From contig JADJXD010000001.1 of the NCBI GenBank assembly GCA_016715985.1, positions 2,170,001-2,234,000 of the forward strand: 64,000 nt of DNA. Direction: 5' to 3'. The translations under genes were made by a program, and so were the position numbers. The notes below the pieces were generated by a model, which did not search any database, had not been told where the DNA came from, and worked only from the letters and a program-made list of their open reading frames with translations. Shown piece by piece: positions 1 to 8,079 of the stretch. Within the stretch, counting starts at the first letter, position 1; each line of letters begins with the position of its first letter. This stretch comes from Saprospiraceae bacterium (lineage in GTDB: Bacteria > Bacteroidota > Bacteroidia > Chitinophagales > Saprospiraceae).

Positions 1-493
1 GCTGTATAATCAGGTCGTTTTTTCGAGCTTCTAAATGTGTTTTCATCCATACTCCGGTCTCGATACTGATATTTCTGTGACAACTACCTTTCCTGGGTTT
101 TGCAATATACAATTGATGATCATTCAATAATTCAGTGTCATAATAGATATCCGGTGTAGATAAATTCAGTCCGGCACAAATATCTGGTAATAGTGATTTA
201 TCCTGAGCCTTTGTCATACTTCCGAAAGATGAAGCCGTGTGTGGTATCCCGTTATGTTCCAACCAAGCTGCTACCTCTACTTGCCCGGCATCTTTATATC
301 CGTAACACAGATTAAAGACAAGGTCATACTTTCTTAACTGATTCAGCATTTCATCATCAAAACCTTCGAAGTGCAGGACTTCGGGTTGTATACCGGCAGG
401 CGTATGTACCTTTAGAAAGGCAAGCGTTTCTTCATTAACATTTTCTTTCCATGGGGTCAACTCAGACCTGGTGTATAGATAAACAAGTTTCAT
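1..493 (-). CDS. ATP-grasp protein, D-alanine-D-alanine ligase-like (N-terminal part, cut by window edge)
   Basis: Reading from an ATG at 493 towards base 1 gives 164 open codons that run off the window. The product begins MKLVYLYTRSELTPWKENVN. It then has a segment with FNLCYGY, VEVAAWLEHNGIPHTASS and a DKSLLPDICAGLNLSTP stretch, which match the order of the D-Ala-D-Ala ligase N-domain (substrate-loop glycines, then the GIPYTGS-like turn and the DK..K.....G..TP entry to the ATP-grasp fold). The later AKPRKGSCHRNISI piece resembles the first ATP-grasp strand and loop. The family joins two substrates through an acyl phosphate. The fragment stops before the metal-binding residues, so a cell-wall Ddl cannot be told from a paralogous ATP-grasp ligase. 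No partner gene is visible on this side. Confidence 0.7.
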   Translation of the reverse strand, partial: MKLVYLYTRSELTPWKENVNEETLAFLKVHTPAGIQPEVLHFEGFDDEMLNQLRKYDLVFNLCYGYKDAGQVEVAAWLEHNGIPHTASSFGSMTKAQDKSLLPDICAGLNLSTPDIYYDTELLNDHQLYIAKPRKGSCHRNISIETGVWMKTHLEARKNDLIIQ

Positions 494-1072
494 ATCTTAT
501 TAAAATTTCGCCAAAGATATCCATACTCCTGACCGGTAATGACTTTTGTATATTAAGTTAAGCTTAAGTAAATATGTGCTGATTATTAATGGAAAAAGAA
601 GCGAGTTTGCTTCCCGAATCATCTGTCTATTTGATTTACTATTTCGATTAATAAGGGATTAGAAAAGAAGATTAGAAATAGAATTCCTACAATTAGTCAT
701 TGCGATTTGTGATGTTTGCATCATGAGGATTGCATCTGTTTATTTTTTTTTGTTCACTTCTGGCTACCGAATATAAGGTCAGGTGGAACGTTTGATGATT
801 AAAATAATCATAATCCTTTGTTAGTCGAATAATTATTTAAATGATGTCGGTTTCTTCTGTTTACTTTTAGAACCGGAATTCTCTGAATCACGTTCATTAA
901 TTGTCAAATGGAACTCCTATATAAACACCCATATTATCATGCATCTTTGTGTCTGACTTCGATCGTGGGTGTTTCAAAAGGAAAAAAAATAAATGGTTAA
1001 CTTTGACTATAATTTTATATTTATCGAGAACTTTGATTATAAAAAAATAGTTATCATTTACAAATAAGAAAA
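494..1072. other. Intergenic region, 579 bp
   Basis: Divergent spacer between the ATP-grasp gene (minus) and the antitoxin (plus). It is AT-rich and no reading frame with coding character was found. It holds the direct repeat at 999-1042 just before the antitoxin, and a weak fragment around 772-800 resembling the hairpin element of 7.7 kb. Nothing else is recognised. Confidence 0.5.
999..1042 (+). promoter_or_regulatory. Direct repeat upstream of the antitoxin gene (possible autoregulatory operator)
   Basis: The 14-base string AACTTTGAYTATAA occurs twice, starting at 999 and at 1029, a 30-bp period, and ends 31 bp before the antitoxin start. Type II antitoxins commonly repress their own operon by binding repeated sites near the promoter, so an operator role is a reasonable inference. 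TTTG cores inside the repeat also resemble Bacteroidota promoter boxes, so the repeat could instead be promoter DNA. Confidence 0.35.
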
Positions 1073-1306
1073 ATGGAAGGGAAAATTCTTAGCAAAAAAC
1101 TTGAATTGATTCAATGGCTTTCGACATTGGAAGATAAGTCCGTTATTGAAAAATTGATCAAATTTAGAAATGCAGAAAGTACAGATTGGTGGGATACTAT
1201 ATCTGAGGAAGAAATAAAATCTATTGAAAAAGGATTGAATGAGGCTGACGGGAATAATTTAATACCTCATGTTATTGCAAGAAAAACCTATGAAAAGTGG
1301 CTTTAA
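1073..1306 (+). CDS. Type II toxin-antitoxin system antitoxin
   Basis: A 77-residue acidic helical protein. It has an LIQWLSTLED N-terminal segment, a central DWWDTISEEEIKSIEKGL motif and a YEKWL C-terminus. This is the pattern of the small antitoxins that sit before RelE/ParE toxins in Bacteroidota. The D-W-W-D-x-I-S-x-x-E block is the most family-specific feature. The next ORF overlaps its last 17 bases and is toxin-like, which supports the assignment. The antitoxin would bind and neutralise the toxin in the cytoplasm and probably repress its own promoter (see the repeat at 999-1042). It looks intact even though the partner toxin is broken. Confidence 0.8.
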   Translation: MEGKILSKKLELIQWLSTLEDKSVIEKLIKFRNAESTDWWDTISEEEIKSIEKGLNEADGNNLIPHVIARKTYEKWL

Positions 1307-1587
1307 ATTATTGTGGACTTCCAATGCTTTAAAGGAGTTGGATGAGACATTTGAATATTTAGAAACAAACTTTAGTGCTAAGGAACTTAATCAGCTAGCC
1401 AATAAAATAGAAAATATCTGTGAACTAATATCCAAAAATCCAAATATTTTCCCTATTTCCAAACATTACGACGTCCATAGTGGCAATCCATAAATATAAT
1501 ACGATGTATTACCAAGTAAAAAACGAAAACATTATAATACTATCTTTTTTCTCCAATCGCCAATCTCCTGATAAAAGAAGACTTTAG
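1290..1587 (+). pseudogene. RelE/ParE-family toxin, frameshifted
   Basis: The toxin starts at ATG 1290, inside the antitoxin's last codons, and reads MKSGFKLLWTSNALKELDET. It continues through an IENICELISKNPNIFPIS segment typical of ParE/RelE folds and stops at 1493. In the next frame, from about 1465 to the TAG at 1585-1587, the sequence reads VAIHKYNTMYYQVKN and then ILSFFSNRQSPDKRRL. This is the expected C-terminal half of the same family: the KYNTxYY strand and the final FFSNRQxPxKR block. One indel near 1470-1480 therefore separates the two halves. A functional ribosome-dependent RNase or gyrase toxin needs this C-terminal strand, so the gene is probably dead. A sequencing error cannot be excluded. 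Confidence 0.8.
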
Positions 1588-1833
1588 AGTTTACAACTAT
1601 TCGGAAATTTCACCCAAGAAAAGCTACTAAAAACTTACTCCTTATCAAAAAATTACTATTTGCAGTGCATCACTTTGCTACTCCAAACACTATTCGCATA
1701 CAAGGTCAGGTAATGGAAAATCATTATGATAAAATCACCATAGATTGGAAATCCCAAGATTTGAGCATACGATAAATTCAGTGAATTGAAATTCTGAAAA
1801 AACTTAGTAAAGTTCAATGAGAGTTTACTGACA

Positions 1834-2388
1834 TCAAATTTCCAGATGATAAAACTGTATATCTGATCCACCTGTATACTCATCCGTCACATCTTCAAAT
1901 CCAAACTTTTGAAGCAATCGTATAGAAGCAAGGTTTTCATTATTGGTATATGCCAAGACCAACGATCTGTCTAAATCATTTTTGACAAAATTAAAAATAT
2001 GTTGAATAGATTCTGTTGCAAAATATTTCCTTCTGAAAGCATCGCCAATTGCAAAACCCAACGAACATTTTCGGTCTTTATCATTTATCGTCTCTCTTGA
2101 CAAATCATAAATACTGATGACCCCGATATATGTCTCAGAATCTTTAAGTCGCAGCAGCCAATCGTAACCGGCATATTTTGATTGAGATGTCCGGAGTTGT
2201 TGCATATCAGCATAATACATTTTTAGTTTGTCGAAGTCCTTATAATCTTCCGTCACATAAGGATTATCGTTTTCCTTAAATATCCGGTATAAGTGAACCA
2301 GATTTGATTCAACTAAAAGTTCGAACCTGAGTCTTTCTGAAGGCTTTACTTTGTCAAACAAGTCTGAAGAATTAAAGTTGGAATTCAC
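1834..2388 (-). CDS. GNAT-family N-acetyltransferase
   Basis: A 184-residue protein with the order of the RimJ/RimL-type GNAT fold. It has an N-terminal LRFELLVESNLVHLYRIFKE segment, a core strand YIGVISIYDL, then LGFAIGDAFRRKYFATESI (acetyl-CoA-binding strand and helix) and TNNENLASIRLLQKFGFEDV (the common NxxSxxLLxKxGF motif). It would transfer acetyl from acetyl-CoA to an amine of a protein or small molecule; the substrate cannot be read from the sequence. The start is GTG at 2388, 14 bp after the glycyl-tRNA synthetase stop and on the same strand, so the two genes are probably co-transcribed. The 246 bp between its stop and the toxin remnant show nothing coding. Confidence 0.85.
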   Translation of the reverse strand: MNSNFNSSDLFDKVKPSERLRFELLVESNLVHLYRIFKENDNPYVTEDYKDFDKLKMYYADMQQLRTSQSKYAGYDWLLRLKDSETYIGVISIYDLSRETINDKDRKCSLGFAIGDAFRRKYFATESIQHIFNFVKNDLDRSLVLAYTNNENLASIRLLQKFGFEDVTDEYTGGSDIQFYHLEI

Positions 2389-2402
2389 TTCAAGGTGCCT
2401 AT

Positions 2403-3944
2403 CTATTGATTCAACAACAACCCCGTCATGGAAACTTTCTCTTCCACAATACTTCGGATATCCTCTATCTTTATCCTATGTTGTAATAATGTGTCCCTAT
2501 CTCTTATGGTTACAGTTCCATTCTCTAATGTTTCAAAATCTACGGTGACACAATACGGCGTACCGATTGCATCCTGCCTTCTGTACCTTCGACCAATTGC
2601 GTCTTTTTCGTCATACTGACAATTAAAAGAAAGTTTCAGCTTGTTGTAGATGTCAGAAGCTACGGAGGTCAGTTCCTCTTTATTTTTCAAAAGTGGTAAT
2701 ACTGCGACTTTTACAGGTGCCAGGGCAGGATGTAGTTTCATCACCACTCTGGTTGAGTCCTGCCCGTCGGCATCAGGTACATTCTCTTCCTGAAGAGCAT
2801 TCGCAACCATTGCCAGAAACATACGGTCACATCCGATAGATGTCTCTACTACATAAGGAACATAATTTTCATTCAACTCCGGATCGAAATACTGAAGTTT
2901 TTTACCTGAGAGTTCCTGATGCTGCGTAAGGTCAAAATCTGTTCTGGAATGAATACCTTCCAATTCTCTGAAGCCAAATGGAAATTCAAACTCAATATCA
3001 ACTGCCGCATTGGCATAGTGTGCCAGATTAACGTGATCGTGGAATCTTAATTTAGTGGGAGAAGTTCCAATAGCTTTATGCCAGTTCAATCTCGTGGTTT
3101 TCCAAAAGTTATACCAGTCCATCTCCGTACCGGGACGTATAAAAAACTGCATTTCCATTTGTTCAAACTCTCTCATACGAAAGATAAACTGTCGGGCTAC
3201 GATCTCATTTCTGAAAGCCTTGCCTATCTGTGCGATTCCAAATGGTATTTTTTGTCTGGTAGATTTCTGTACATTCAGAAAGTTGACAAATATTCCCTGA
3301 GCTGTTTCCGGTCTCAGGTAGAGTTTACCTTCTTCTCCTGCAATATTACCCAATTGAGTGTTAAACATAAGGTTGAATTGTCTTACCTCTGTCCAGTTTC
3401 TGGAACCACTTTCCGGACATACTATTTCAAATTCATCGATCAGGCCTTTGAGTGCTTCCATATTGCCATCACCCATTGCTTTTGCCAATCTGCCTAAAGC
3501 GTCGTCTATCTGTTTTTGTCTTTCGAGTACACGATCATTGGTAGCCCTGAATTGCTCTTCATCAAAAGAGTCGCCAAAACGGGCTTTAGCTTTTTCAATA
3601 TCTTTCAGGTTCTTTGCTTCAATTTTTTCTGCATACCCTTCGATAAGCTGATCTGCACGATATCTTTTTTTGGAGTCTTTATTATCCACCAACGGATCAT
3701 TAAAAGCGTCCACATGACCGGAAGCCTTCCAGGTTTTGGGGTGCATAAATATAGCGGCATCAATACCGACAATATTCTCATGCATTTGTACCATACTCTT
3801 CCACCAGTACTCTTTAATATTATTTTTCAGTTCCACTCCATATGGACCATAATCATAAACAGCACTTAATCCATCGTATATTTCGCTGGATTGAAAAATA
3901 AATCCGTATTCTTTACAGTGGGCAATCAAATTTTTAAAATCCAT
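2403..3944 (-). CDS. glyQS: Glycine--tRNA ligase (single-chain, dimeric type)
   Basis: 513 residues, the length usual for the single-polypeptide alpha2-type GlyRS. The N-terminus (IFQSSEIYDGLSAVYDYGP) is the conserved class II GlyRS opening. The catalytic core contains YLRPETAQGIFVNF, the motif 2 region GKAFRNEIVARQFIFRMREF near residues 240-260, and a motif 3 region with YVPYVVETSIGCDRMFLA. An anticodon-binding domain follows from about residue 400 (VKVAVLPLL and later GRRYRRQDAIGTPYCVTVD). It charges tRNA-Gly with glycine in the cytoplasm. The start is ATG 3944, with a TATTTTTG promoter box about 32 bp upstream. The GNAT gene follows closely. No truncation or missing motif is seen. Confidence 0.97.
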   Translation of the reverse strand: MDFKNLIAHCKEYGFIFQSSEIYDGLSAVYDYGPYGVELKNNIKEYWWKSMVQMHENIVGIDAAIFMHPKTWKASGHVDAFNDPLVDNKDSKKRYRADQLIEGYAEKIEAKNLKDIEKAKARFGDSFDEEQFRATNDRVLERQKQIDDALGRLAKAMGDGNMEALKGLIDEFEIVCPESGSRNWTEVRQFNLMFNTQLGNIAGEEGKLYLRPETAQGIFVNFLNVQKSTRQKIPFGIAQIGKAFRNEIVARQFIFRMREFEQMEMQFFIRPGTEMDWYNFWKTTRLNWHKAIGTSPTKLRFHDHVNLAHYANAAVDIEFEFPFGFRELEGIHSRTDFDLTQHQELSGKKLQYFDPELNENYVPYVVETSIGCDRMFLAMVANALQEENVPDADGQDSTRVVMKLHPALAPVKVAVLPLLKNKEELTSVASDIYNKLKLSFNCQYDEKDAIGRRYRRQDAIGTPYCVTVDFETLENGTVTIRDRDTLLQHRIKIEDIRSIVEEKVSMTGLLLNQ

Positions 3945-3975
3945 TTGTCGTTTTCTTTGTTTATCAAAAAGTCCG

Positions 3976-3983
3976 CAAAAATA
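3976..3983 (-). promoter_or_regulatory. Candidate -7 promoter box (TATTTTTG) for glyQS
   Basis: Read on the minus strand the site is TATTTTTGCGGAC. It matches the Bacteroidota -7 consensus TAnnTTTG and resembles the box before pgi (TAATTTTGCGGAC). It is 32 bp from the glyQS start codon. No convincing -33 TTTG box was found at the usual distance. Confidence 0.45.
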
Positions 3984-4074
3984 AGGCCATTGTCAGGATA
4001 TTTGCGGATTGTGTTCTAAATATTTGTATTTTCTTTAATAATTCTTCTTTTAACCTTTAAATTTAATCAACATT

Positions 4075-4434
4075 ATGCGGTTTTTAAAGCTCTATTTATT
4101 CCTTTCTATCGGATTTGTTTTCATCATCGGTTGCAGTAAAGACGAAGACCAGCAAGTAGATTGTACAGGTGTGACACCTACCTACACAAATGATATTTCA
4201 AAAATATTCAATGCCAGTTGTGCGACTACCGGTTGTCATAGTGCTGTTTTTCCGGCAAACGGTATAAATTTAAGTTCTTACGAAACCTCAAAAAGCGCAA
4301 GTCTTAACGGGAAAGTTTTACAATCAGTCAAACATTCTTCCGGAGCATTTCAGATGCCGCAGGATGGGCCGAAACTTTCTGATGCCTCTATAAAACTAAT
4401 CGAATGCTGGATAAAAAACGGTGCTCCCGAATAA
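4075..4434 (+). CDS. Lipoprotein with a single CX4CH (cytochrome c-like) motif
   Basis: 119 residues. Residues 1-20 form a lipoprotein signal peptide (hydrophobic LYLFLSIGFVFIIG, then Cys20 of the lipobox followed by SKDEDQ), so the protein should be lipid-anchored in the envelope. The mature part has NDISKIFNASC followed by ATTGCH, that is Cys-x4-Cys-His rather than the classic CxxCH, and ends with IKLIECWIKNGAPE. That layout (binding motif, then MPQ and a CW.K.GA end) recurs in Bacteroidota and Planctomycete small cytochrome c-like lipoproteins. The methionine of QMPQD could be the distal ligand. Heme attachment is not proved by sequence. The gene is convergent with the aldose epimerase gene 6 bp downstream. 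Confidence 0.75.
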   Translation: MRFLKLYLFLSIGFVFIIGCSKDEDQQVDCTGVTPTYTNDISKIFNASCATTGCHSAVFPANGINLSSYETSKSASLNGKVLQSVKHSSGAFQMPQDGPKLSDASIKLIECWIKNGAPE

Positions 4435-4440
4435 TATATT

Positions 4441-5313
4441 TCAATAGCATTTTACTTCATATTGACAAGAGAAGGTTGTTTTCTCAGGAATGGACATAAT
4501 ACCTTCTTTTGTTTCAATATTACCATCGCGATGTAAGTTGTCTGCTATACCGTGCCATGGTTCCAGACATACGTAAGGCGCATTTGGCTTGGTCCAGATA
4601 CCATAAAAAGGGAAGTTTTCAGCCCTGAATTGCAGACCGTGATCTGTTTTATTACTTTTTAAAGTGATGACATCGGATTTAAGATTCCAAAAAAGCAATG
4701 CATCTTTTTCAAATAGTTTATACTGTAATGGCATTTCACCCCCTTCAAATGCTGTAAATCTCATATCAGAAATACTCCCATCCTCCAATCGACCGCTTTC
4801 AGCACTTTCGTCTTTGTTGAATTCAAGTAAGTAATCATCAAAGGAAGTCCCTGAGACCAATGGAACATTAAAAGCAGGATGAAACCCAATACTGCACAAC
4901 AACGATTCATTTTCAGACGGATTACAAATTTCTGCGCCGGCTATTAATATATTTTGATCGACGCGATAACCTAGTCTTAATTCAAAGTCAAATGGAAACA
5001 TTTTTTTGGTGTCATCTGTACTTTTTAGTAAAAACTGAATGGTATCATAAGATTTTTTTTCTACTTCAAATTCCATCTTTCGGGCAAAACCGTGCTGTGG
5101 CATTTCATACGATTTACCATTAAAATGATAGGTATTATTTTTTAGCCTTCCGACTATAGGAAAAAGAATGGGAGCTCGCGAACCCCAATGTGCCGGATCG
5201 CCATGCCAGAGATATTCAAGGTTTGTTTTTTTGTTGTATATCCGTTGCAGTTCTGCACCGATAGTATTTATCTCAACAATTAAAATATCATTTTCCAAAT
5301 AGTGTAAGGCCAT
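4441..5313 (-). CDS. Aldose 1-epimerase family protein (LacX-like)
   Basis: 290 residues with the galactose-mutarotase-like fold. The visible marks are YLWHGDPAHWGSRAPILFPI near the N-terminus, QHGFARKMEF, the GFHPAFNVPL block carrying a likely catalytic histidine, and a C-terminal VCLEPWHGIAD block carrying the glutamate expected as catalytic base. GFHPAFNVP instead of the GalM HSYFNL form places it with LacX/YeaD-like epimerases that act on sugars or hexose phosphates; the substrate is unknown. The start is ATG 5313. It stands alone on the minus strand, separated by 174 bp from the GCS2-CBS gene upstream. Confidence 0.88.
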   Translation of the reverse strand: MALHYLENDILIVEINTIGAELQRIYNKKTNLEYLWHGDPAHWGSRAPILFPIVGRLKNNTYHFNGKSYEMPQHGFARKMEFEVEKKSYDTIQFLLKSTDDTKKMFPFDFELRLGYRVDQNILIAGAEICNPSENESLLCSIGFHPAFNVPLVSGTSFDDYLLEFNKDESAESGRLEDGSISDMRFTAFEGGEMPLQYKLFEKDALLFWNLKSDVITLKSNKTDHGLQFRAENFPFYGIWTKPNAPYVCLEPWHGIADNLHRDGNIETKEGIMSIPEKTTFSCQYEVKCY

Positions 5314-5487
5314 AAAATGATGTTAATAAAATTTATATTGAAAAAACTTGACGCTAATAAAATAATCCTAAGTTTTTGGAAATAATTTTGTTATTATCTG
5401 CAAAATTTTTGCCAAAACTGACTGCTTTATTATATTTTACCACGGGTTATACCACTATCGGGGTTATGGCTAAATAGTTATAAAACC

Positions 5488-7395
5488 TTATGTTCTATCC
5501 AAGAGTCTTGCGGTAATTTTAAGGAATTCAGATTCTGAAATCAACCCAACGAGTTCCTCACCATTCACAACCGGAAGGCAACCGATTTTATGTTCTTTCA
5601 TGATGCGCATTGCATCCAGAATATTGGTATCCTGCGTGACGGTATGCGGATTTTTGAGCATAATTTCAGATACTAGCGTTGTTTTTTTACTGTTCTTGCT
5701 TTTCAGTAAATGTCTCAGTATCAATCTCGCTGTTACCAATCCGACCAGTTTGCCTTTGGTGTCTTCTACCGGTGTATATCTTATCGTATTCCAGTCCATC
5801 AACTCAGCTACCAAATCTACAATATCATCCTTCTGGACAGTAAAGAGATCCGTCAGCATAAATTCAGACACGACCAGATGAGAAGGTTGATATAACTTTA
5901 AGTCACTCGAATTGGGAAGTTCCCATTCGTGAACAGGTTTATTACTCTTTTGATTTTTAATCATGGTAGCTGTCAGCACACTCAAAGCCTCATCCGTACT
6001 GGTAGTATCTATCAGTTTGGTGTATGAACGCAGCATCCATCTGGCACCATTGGTGTGACGTTTTGCTCTTTCACTGATTACATCGAGATATCTGTTGATA
6101 TCATTTGGATCGATATTTCTGGACTCCAATCCTTTCTGAGCAACAGGCAGCAACTCTTTCACAAGATCCACTGCTGATATTTTTTCATCATTAAACCACG
6201 TGAATTTTGAATCCACACCGAACTTGGCTGCTTTTCCAAAGTTATCTCTGGCATCTACAAAAGCCATATTCTTGCGGATATCATCGACCTGGTCAGCCAT
6301 TCCAACCATCGCTCCCAACCAGAAACAGGCATTTGCTACTTCATCAAGCACTGTTGGACCTGAAGGTAAAATCCTGTTTTCTATTCTGAGATGTGGTTTT
6401 CCGTTTTCACTGATACCATAACAAGGTCTGTTCCATCTGTACACTGTACTGTTATGCACCTGAAGGGCTCTCAACTTAGGTACCTGCCCCGATTTAATCA
6501 CAGCAAGCGAATCTTCTTCCACATCTGAACTTAAAAGTACTCTAAACCTCGCGATATCTTCTCTGTATATTTCGAGAATGGATTCATGCAGCCAATCTCT
6601 CCCAAAACTTACTCTGGGGCTTCGTTCACGCATGTGATCATGGGTCGTACGAGTATCTAACGATTGCTGGAATAATGCGATACGTGTTTCGTGCCATAAC
6701 CTCTTCCCAAATACAATAGGACTATTGGCAGAAATGGCCATCATTGGACCGGCCAATGCCTGAGCAATATTATAATATTTTACAAAATCTTTGGGCGCTA
6801 CCTGTAAATGAACCTGAAAGCTGGTGTTGCTGGCCTCCAGAAGTGGTGAATCGTGCTTAACCAACAATTCATCGATTCCCAATATTCTGAGCTCATAGGC
6901 CTGACCAATCAACTGACCATTTAAAGCTTCCATCAGTGCATAATAGCGCTTTTTAGGTGTCAGATTGTTCATTTCCAGATGGTACTTGCGCAATGTCGGG
7001 AGTATTCCTGTCAGAACCAATGATGTATCCATTGTATCCAAAACCTCCTGAATTTTATTTAGTTTCCAGATATTTTCCTGCTCCAGAAGACTGAAACAAT
7101 TTCCTTTAAATTCTCTGGGATCCAGATTTGTCTCAAGGTTAAATTTTGCCAGTTCTGTTTCAACCCACGGATAGTCCTGCATTTTATCCAGGGCTTCCAT
7201 CGCTACTAAAGACGGTTTGAAAGTATCTTTTTGGACCATTACCATTTCCTGTTCTGCGCCGATACGTGTAATATCGGATTCAAACCATTGATTTTCAAGC
7301 ATATACTCCAATGCACTTACATCATTCAGCAACGACTTTACAAAGCGCTGCATCTGCTTCTGATCATTTACTAATGATACTTTTTGTTCTCCCAT
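5488..7395 (-). CDS. Glutamate-cysteine ligase-like (GCS2) protein with C-terminal tandem CBS domains
   Basis: 635 residues. The first ~480 residues look like the GCS2 carboxylate-amine ligase family: RIGAEQEMVMV near residue 45, an NLETNLDPREF strand, an ASNTSFQVHLQV block and repeated Arg/His-rich ATP-site segments (SPRVSFGRDWL, LRIENRILPSGP). Residues ~512-565 and ~577-632 are two CBS domains (SEFMLTDLFTVQKDD and then SEIMLKNPHTVTQDTN, ending LVGLISESEFLKI). CBS pairs usually bind adenine nucleotides and regulate the attached enzyme. The likely reaction is ATP-dependent joining of a carboxylate and an amine, but the substrate cannot be told and glutathione synthesis should not be assumed. 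The start is ATG 7395. Confidence 0.8.
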   Translation of the reverse strand: MGEQKVSLVNDQKQMQRFVKSLLNDVSALEYMLENQWFESDITRIGAEQEMVMVQKDTFKPSLVAMEALDKMQDYPWVETELAKFNLETNLDPREFKGNCFSLLEQENIWKLNKIQEVLDTMDTSLVLTGILPTLRKYHLEMNNLTPKKRYYALMEALNGQLIGQAYELRILGIDELLVKHDSPLLEASNTSFQVHLQVAPKDFVKYYNIAQALAGPMMAISANSPIVFGKRLWHETRIALFQQSLDTRTTHDHMRERSPRVSFGRDWLHESILEIYREDIARFRVLLSSDVEEDSLAVIKSGQVPKLRALQVHNSTVYRWNRPCYGISENGKPHLRIENRILPSGPTVLDEVANACFWLGAMVGMADQVDDIRKNMAFVDARDNFGKAAKFGVDSKFTWFNDEKISAVDLVKELLPVAQKGLESRNIDPNDINRYLDVISERAKRHTNGARWMLRSYTKLIDTTSTDEALSVLTATMIKNQKSNKPVHEWELPNSSDLKLYQPSHLVVSEFMLTDLFTVQKDDIVDLVAELMDWNTIRYTPVEDTKGKLVGLVTARLILRHLLKSKNSKKTTLVSEIMLKNPHTVTQDTNILDAMRIMKEHKIGCLPVVNGEELVGLISESEFLKITARLLDRT

Positions 7396-8079
7396 TGTTT
7401 ATTGTTTTGTCTGTTTATACTTACAAAAACCGAACCATTTTAAATCATCGTGCAATATAATATATCGAATGTTTCAAAAGATAAAATATTGAATATTTTA
7501 TTTTAGGATAATAACTTTGAGAACATTCCGATAATAGCTTTTATTTGATAATCAACCGATTATTACCTTAACCAAAAAGGGAAACGATTGATTATCAATG
7601 AAGTAAAAATCAATCTATTAATATTTCTAAAACATTTACTTTTCGGTGACGACTCAAGTATTTGATATTTCCAGAATATCAGTTTTATGATAATCACCCG
7701 TTTTTACCCTGACCCTAAAGGGAAACGGCTGATTATCAAGGCAGTAAAAATCAGTTAATTAATATTACTAAAACATTTACTTCTCGGTGACGACTCAAGT
7801 GTTTGATATTTCTAAAATATCAGTTTATGATAATCACCCGTTTTTTACCCTGACCCTAAAGGGAAACGGCTGATTATCAAGGCAGTAAAAATCAGTTAAT
7901 TAATATTACTAAAACATTTACTTCTCGGTGACGACTCAAGTGTTTGATATTTCGAAAATACAGGCCGATTCCATTACGCAAGCTGAATTCATTTGTAAAG
8001 TTTTTAGTCCATTGGTTATAAAATATTTGACATAATAAATCAGTTCTATCCAAGAAAAAAGAATATCACCACTAATAAA
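7396..8079. other. Intergenic region with tandem hairpin repeats, 684 bp
   Basis: Spacer between two divergent genes. About 420 of the 684 bases are the three-copy 141-bp tandem repeat at 7536-7958. The rest is AT-rich, and no further gene or site is recognised. Confidence 0.6.
7536..7958. repeat. Three tandem copies of a 141-bp repeat carrying a long hairpin
   Basis: The anchor CGGTGACGACTCAAG occurs at 7644, 7785 and 7926, an exact 141-bp period. Copies 2 and 3 are almost identical; copy 1 is diverged. Each copy has a dyad: GATAATCACCCGTTT at its start pairs with AAACGGCTGATTATC, one mismatch in 15, around the inner string CCCTGACCCTAAAGGG, which can itself fold through CCCT/AGGG. In copy 1 both arms have changed yet still pair in part (GATAATCAACCGAT against ATCGTTTGATTATC-type bases). 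No coding frame runs through it. A related hairpin lies in the opposite orientation at about 59,176-59,228. Function unknown. Confidence 0.85.

Noticed and set aside
772..800. Another copy of the 7.7-kb hairpin element (also a fragment near 1700)
   Set aside because: Only short AAGGTCAGGT strings match; the arms are absent, so chance similarity is likely.
1656..1883. 75-residue minus-strand ORF overlapping the GNAT end
   Set aside because: It overlaps the GNAT coding region in another frame and shows no family, signal peptide or start context.
7536..7958. Possible CRISPR array
   Set aside because: The whole unit is repeated with no unique spacers; a CRISPR array would have short repeats and varied spacers, and no cas genes are near.
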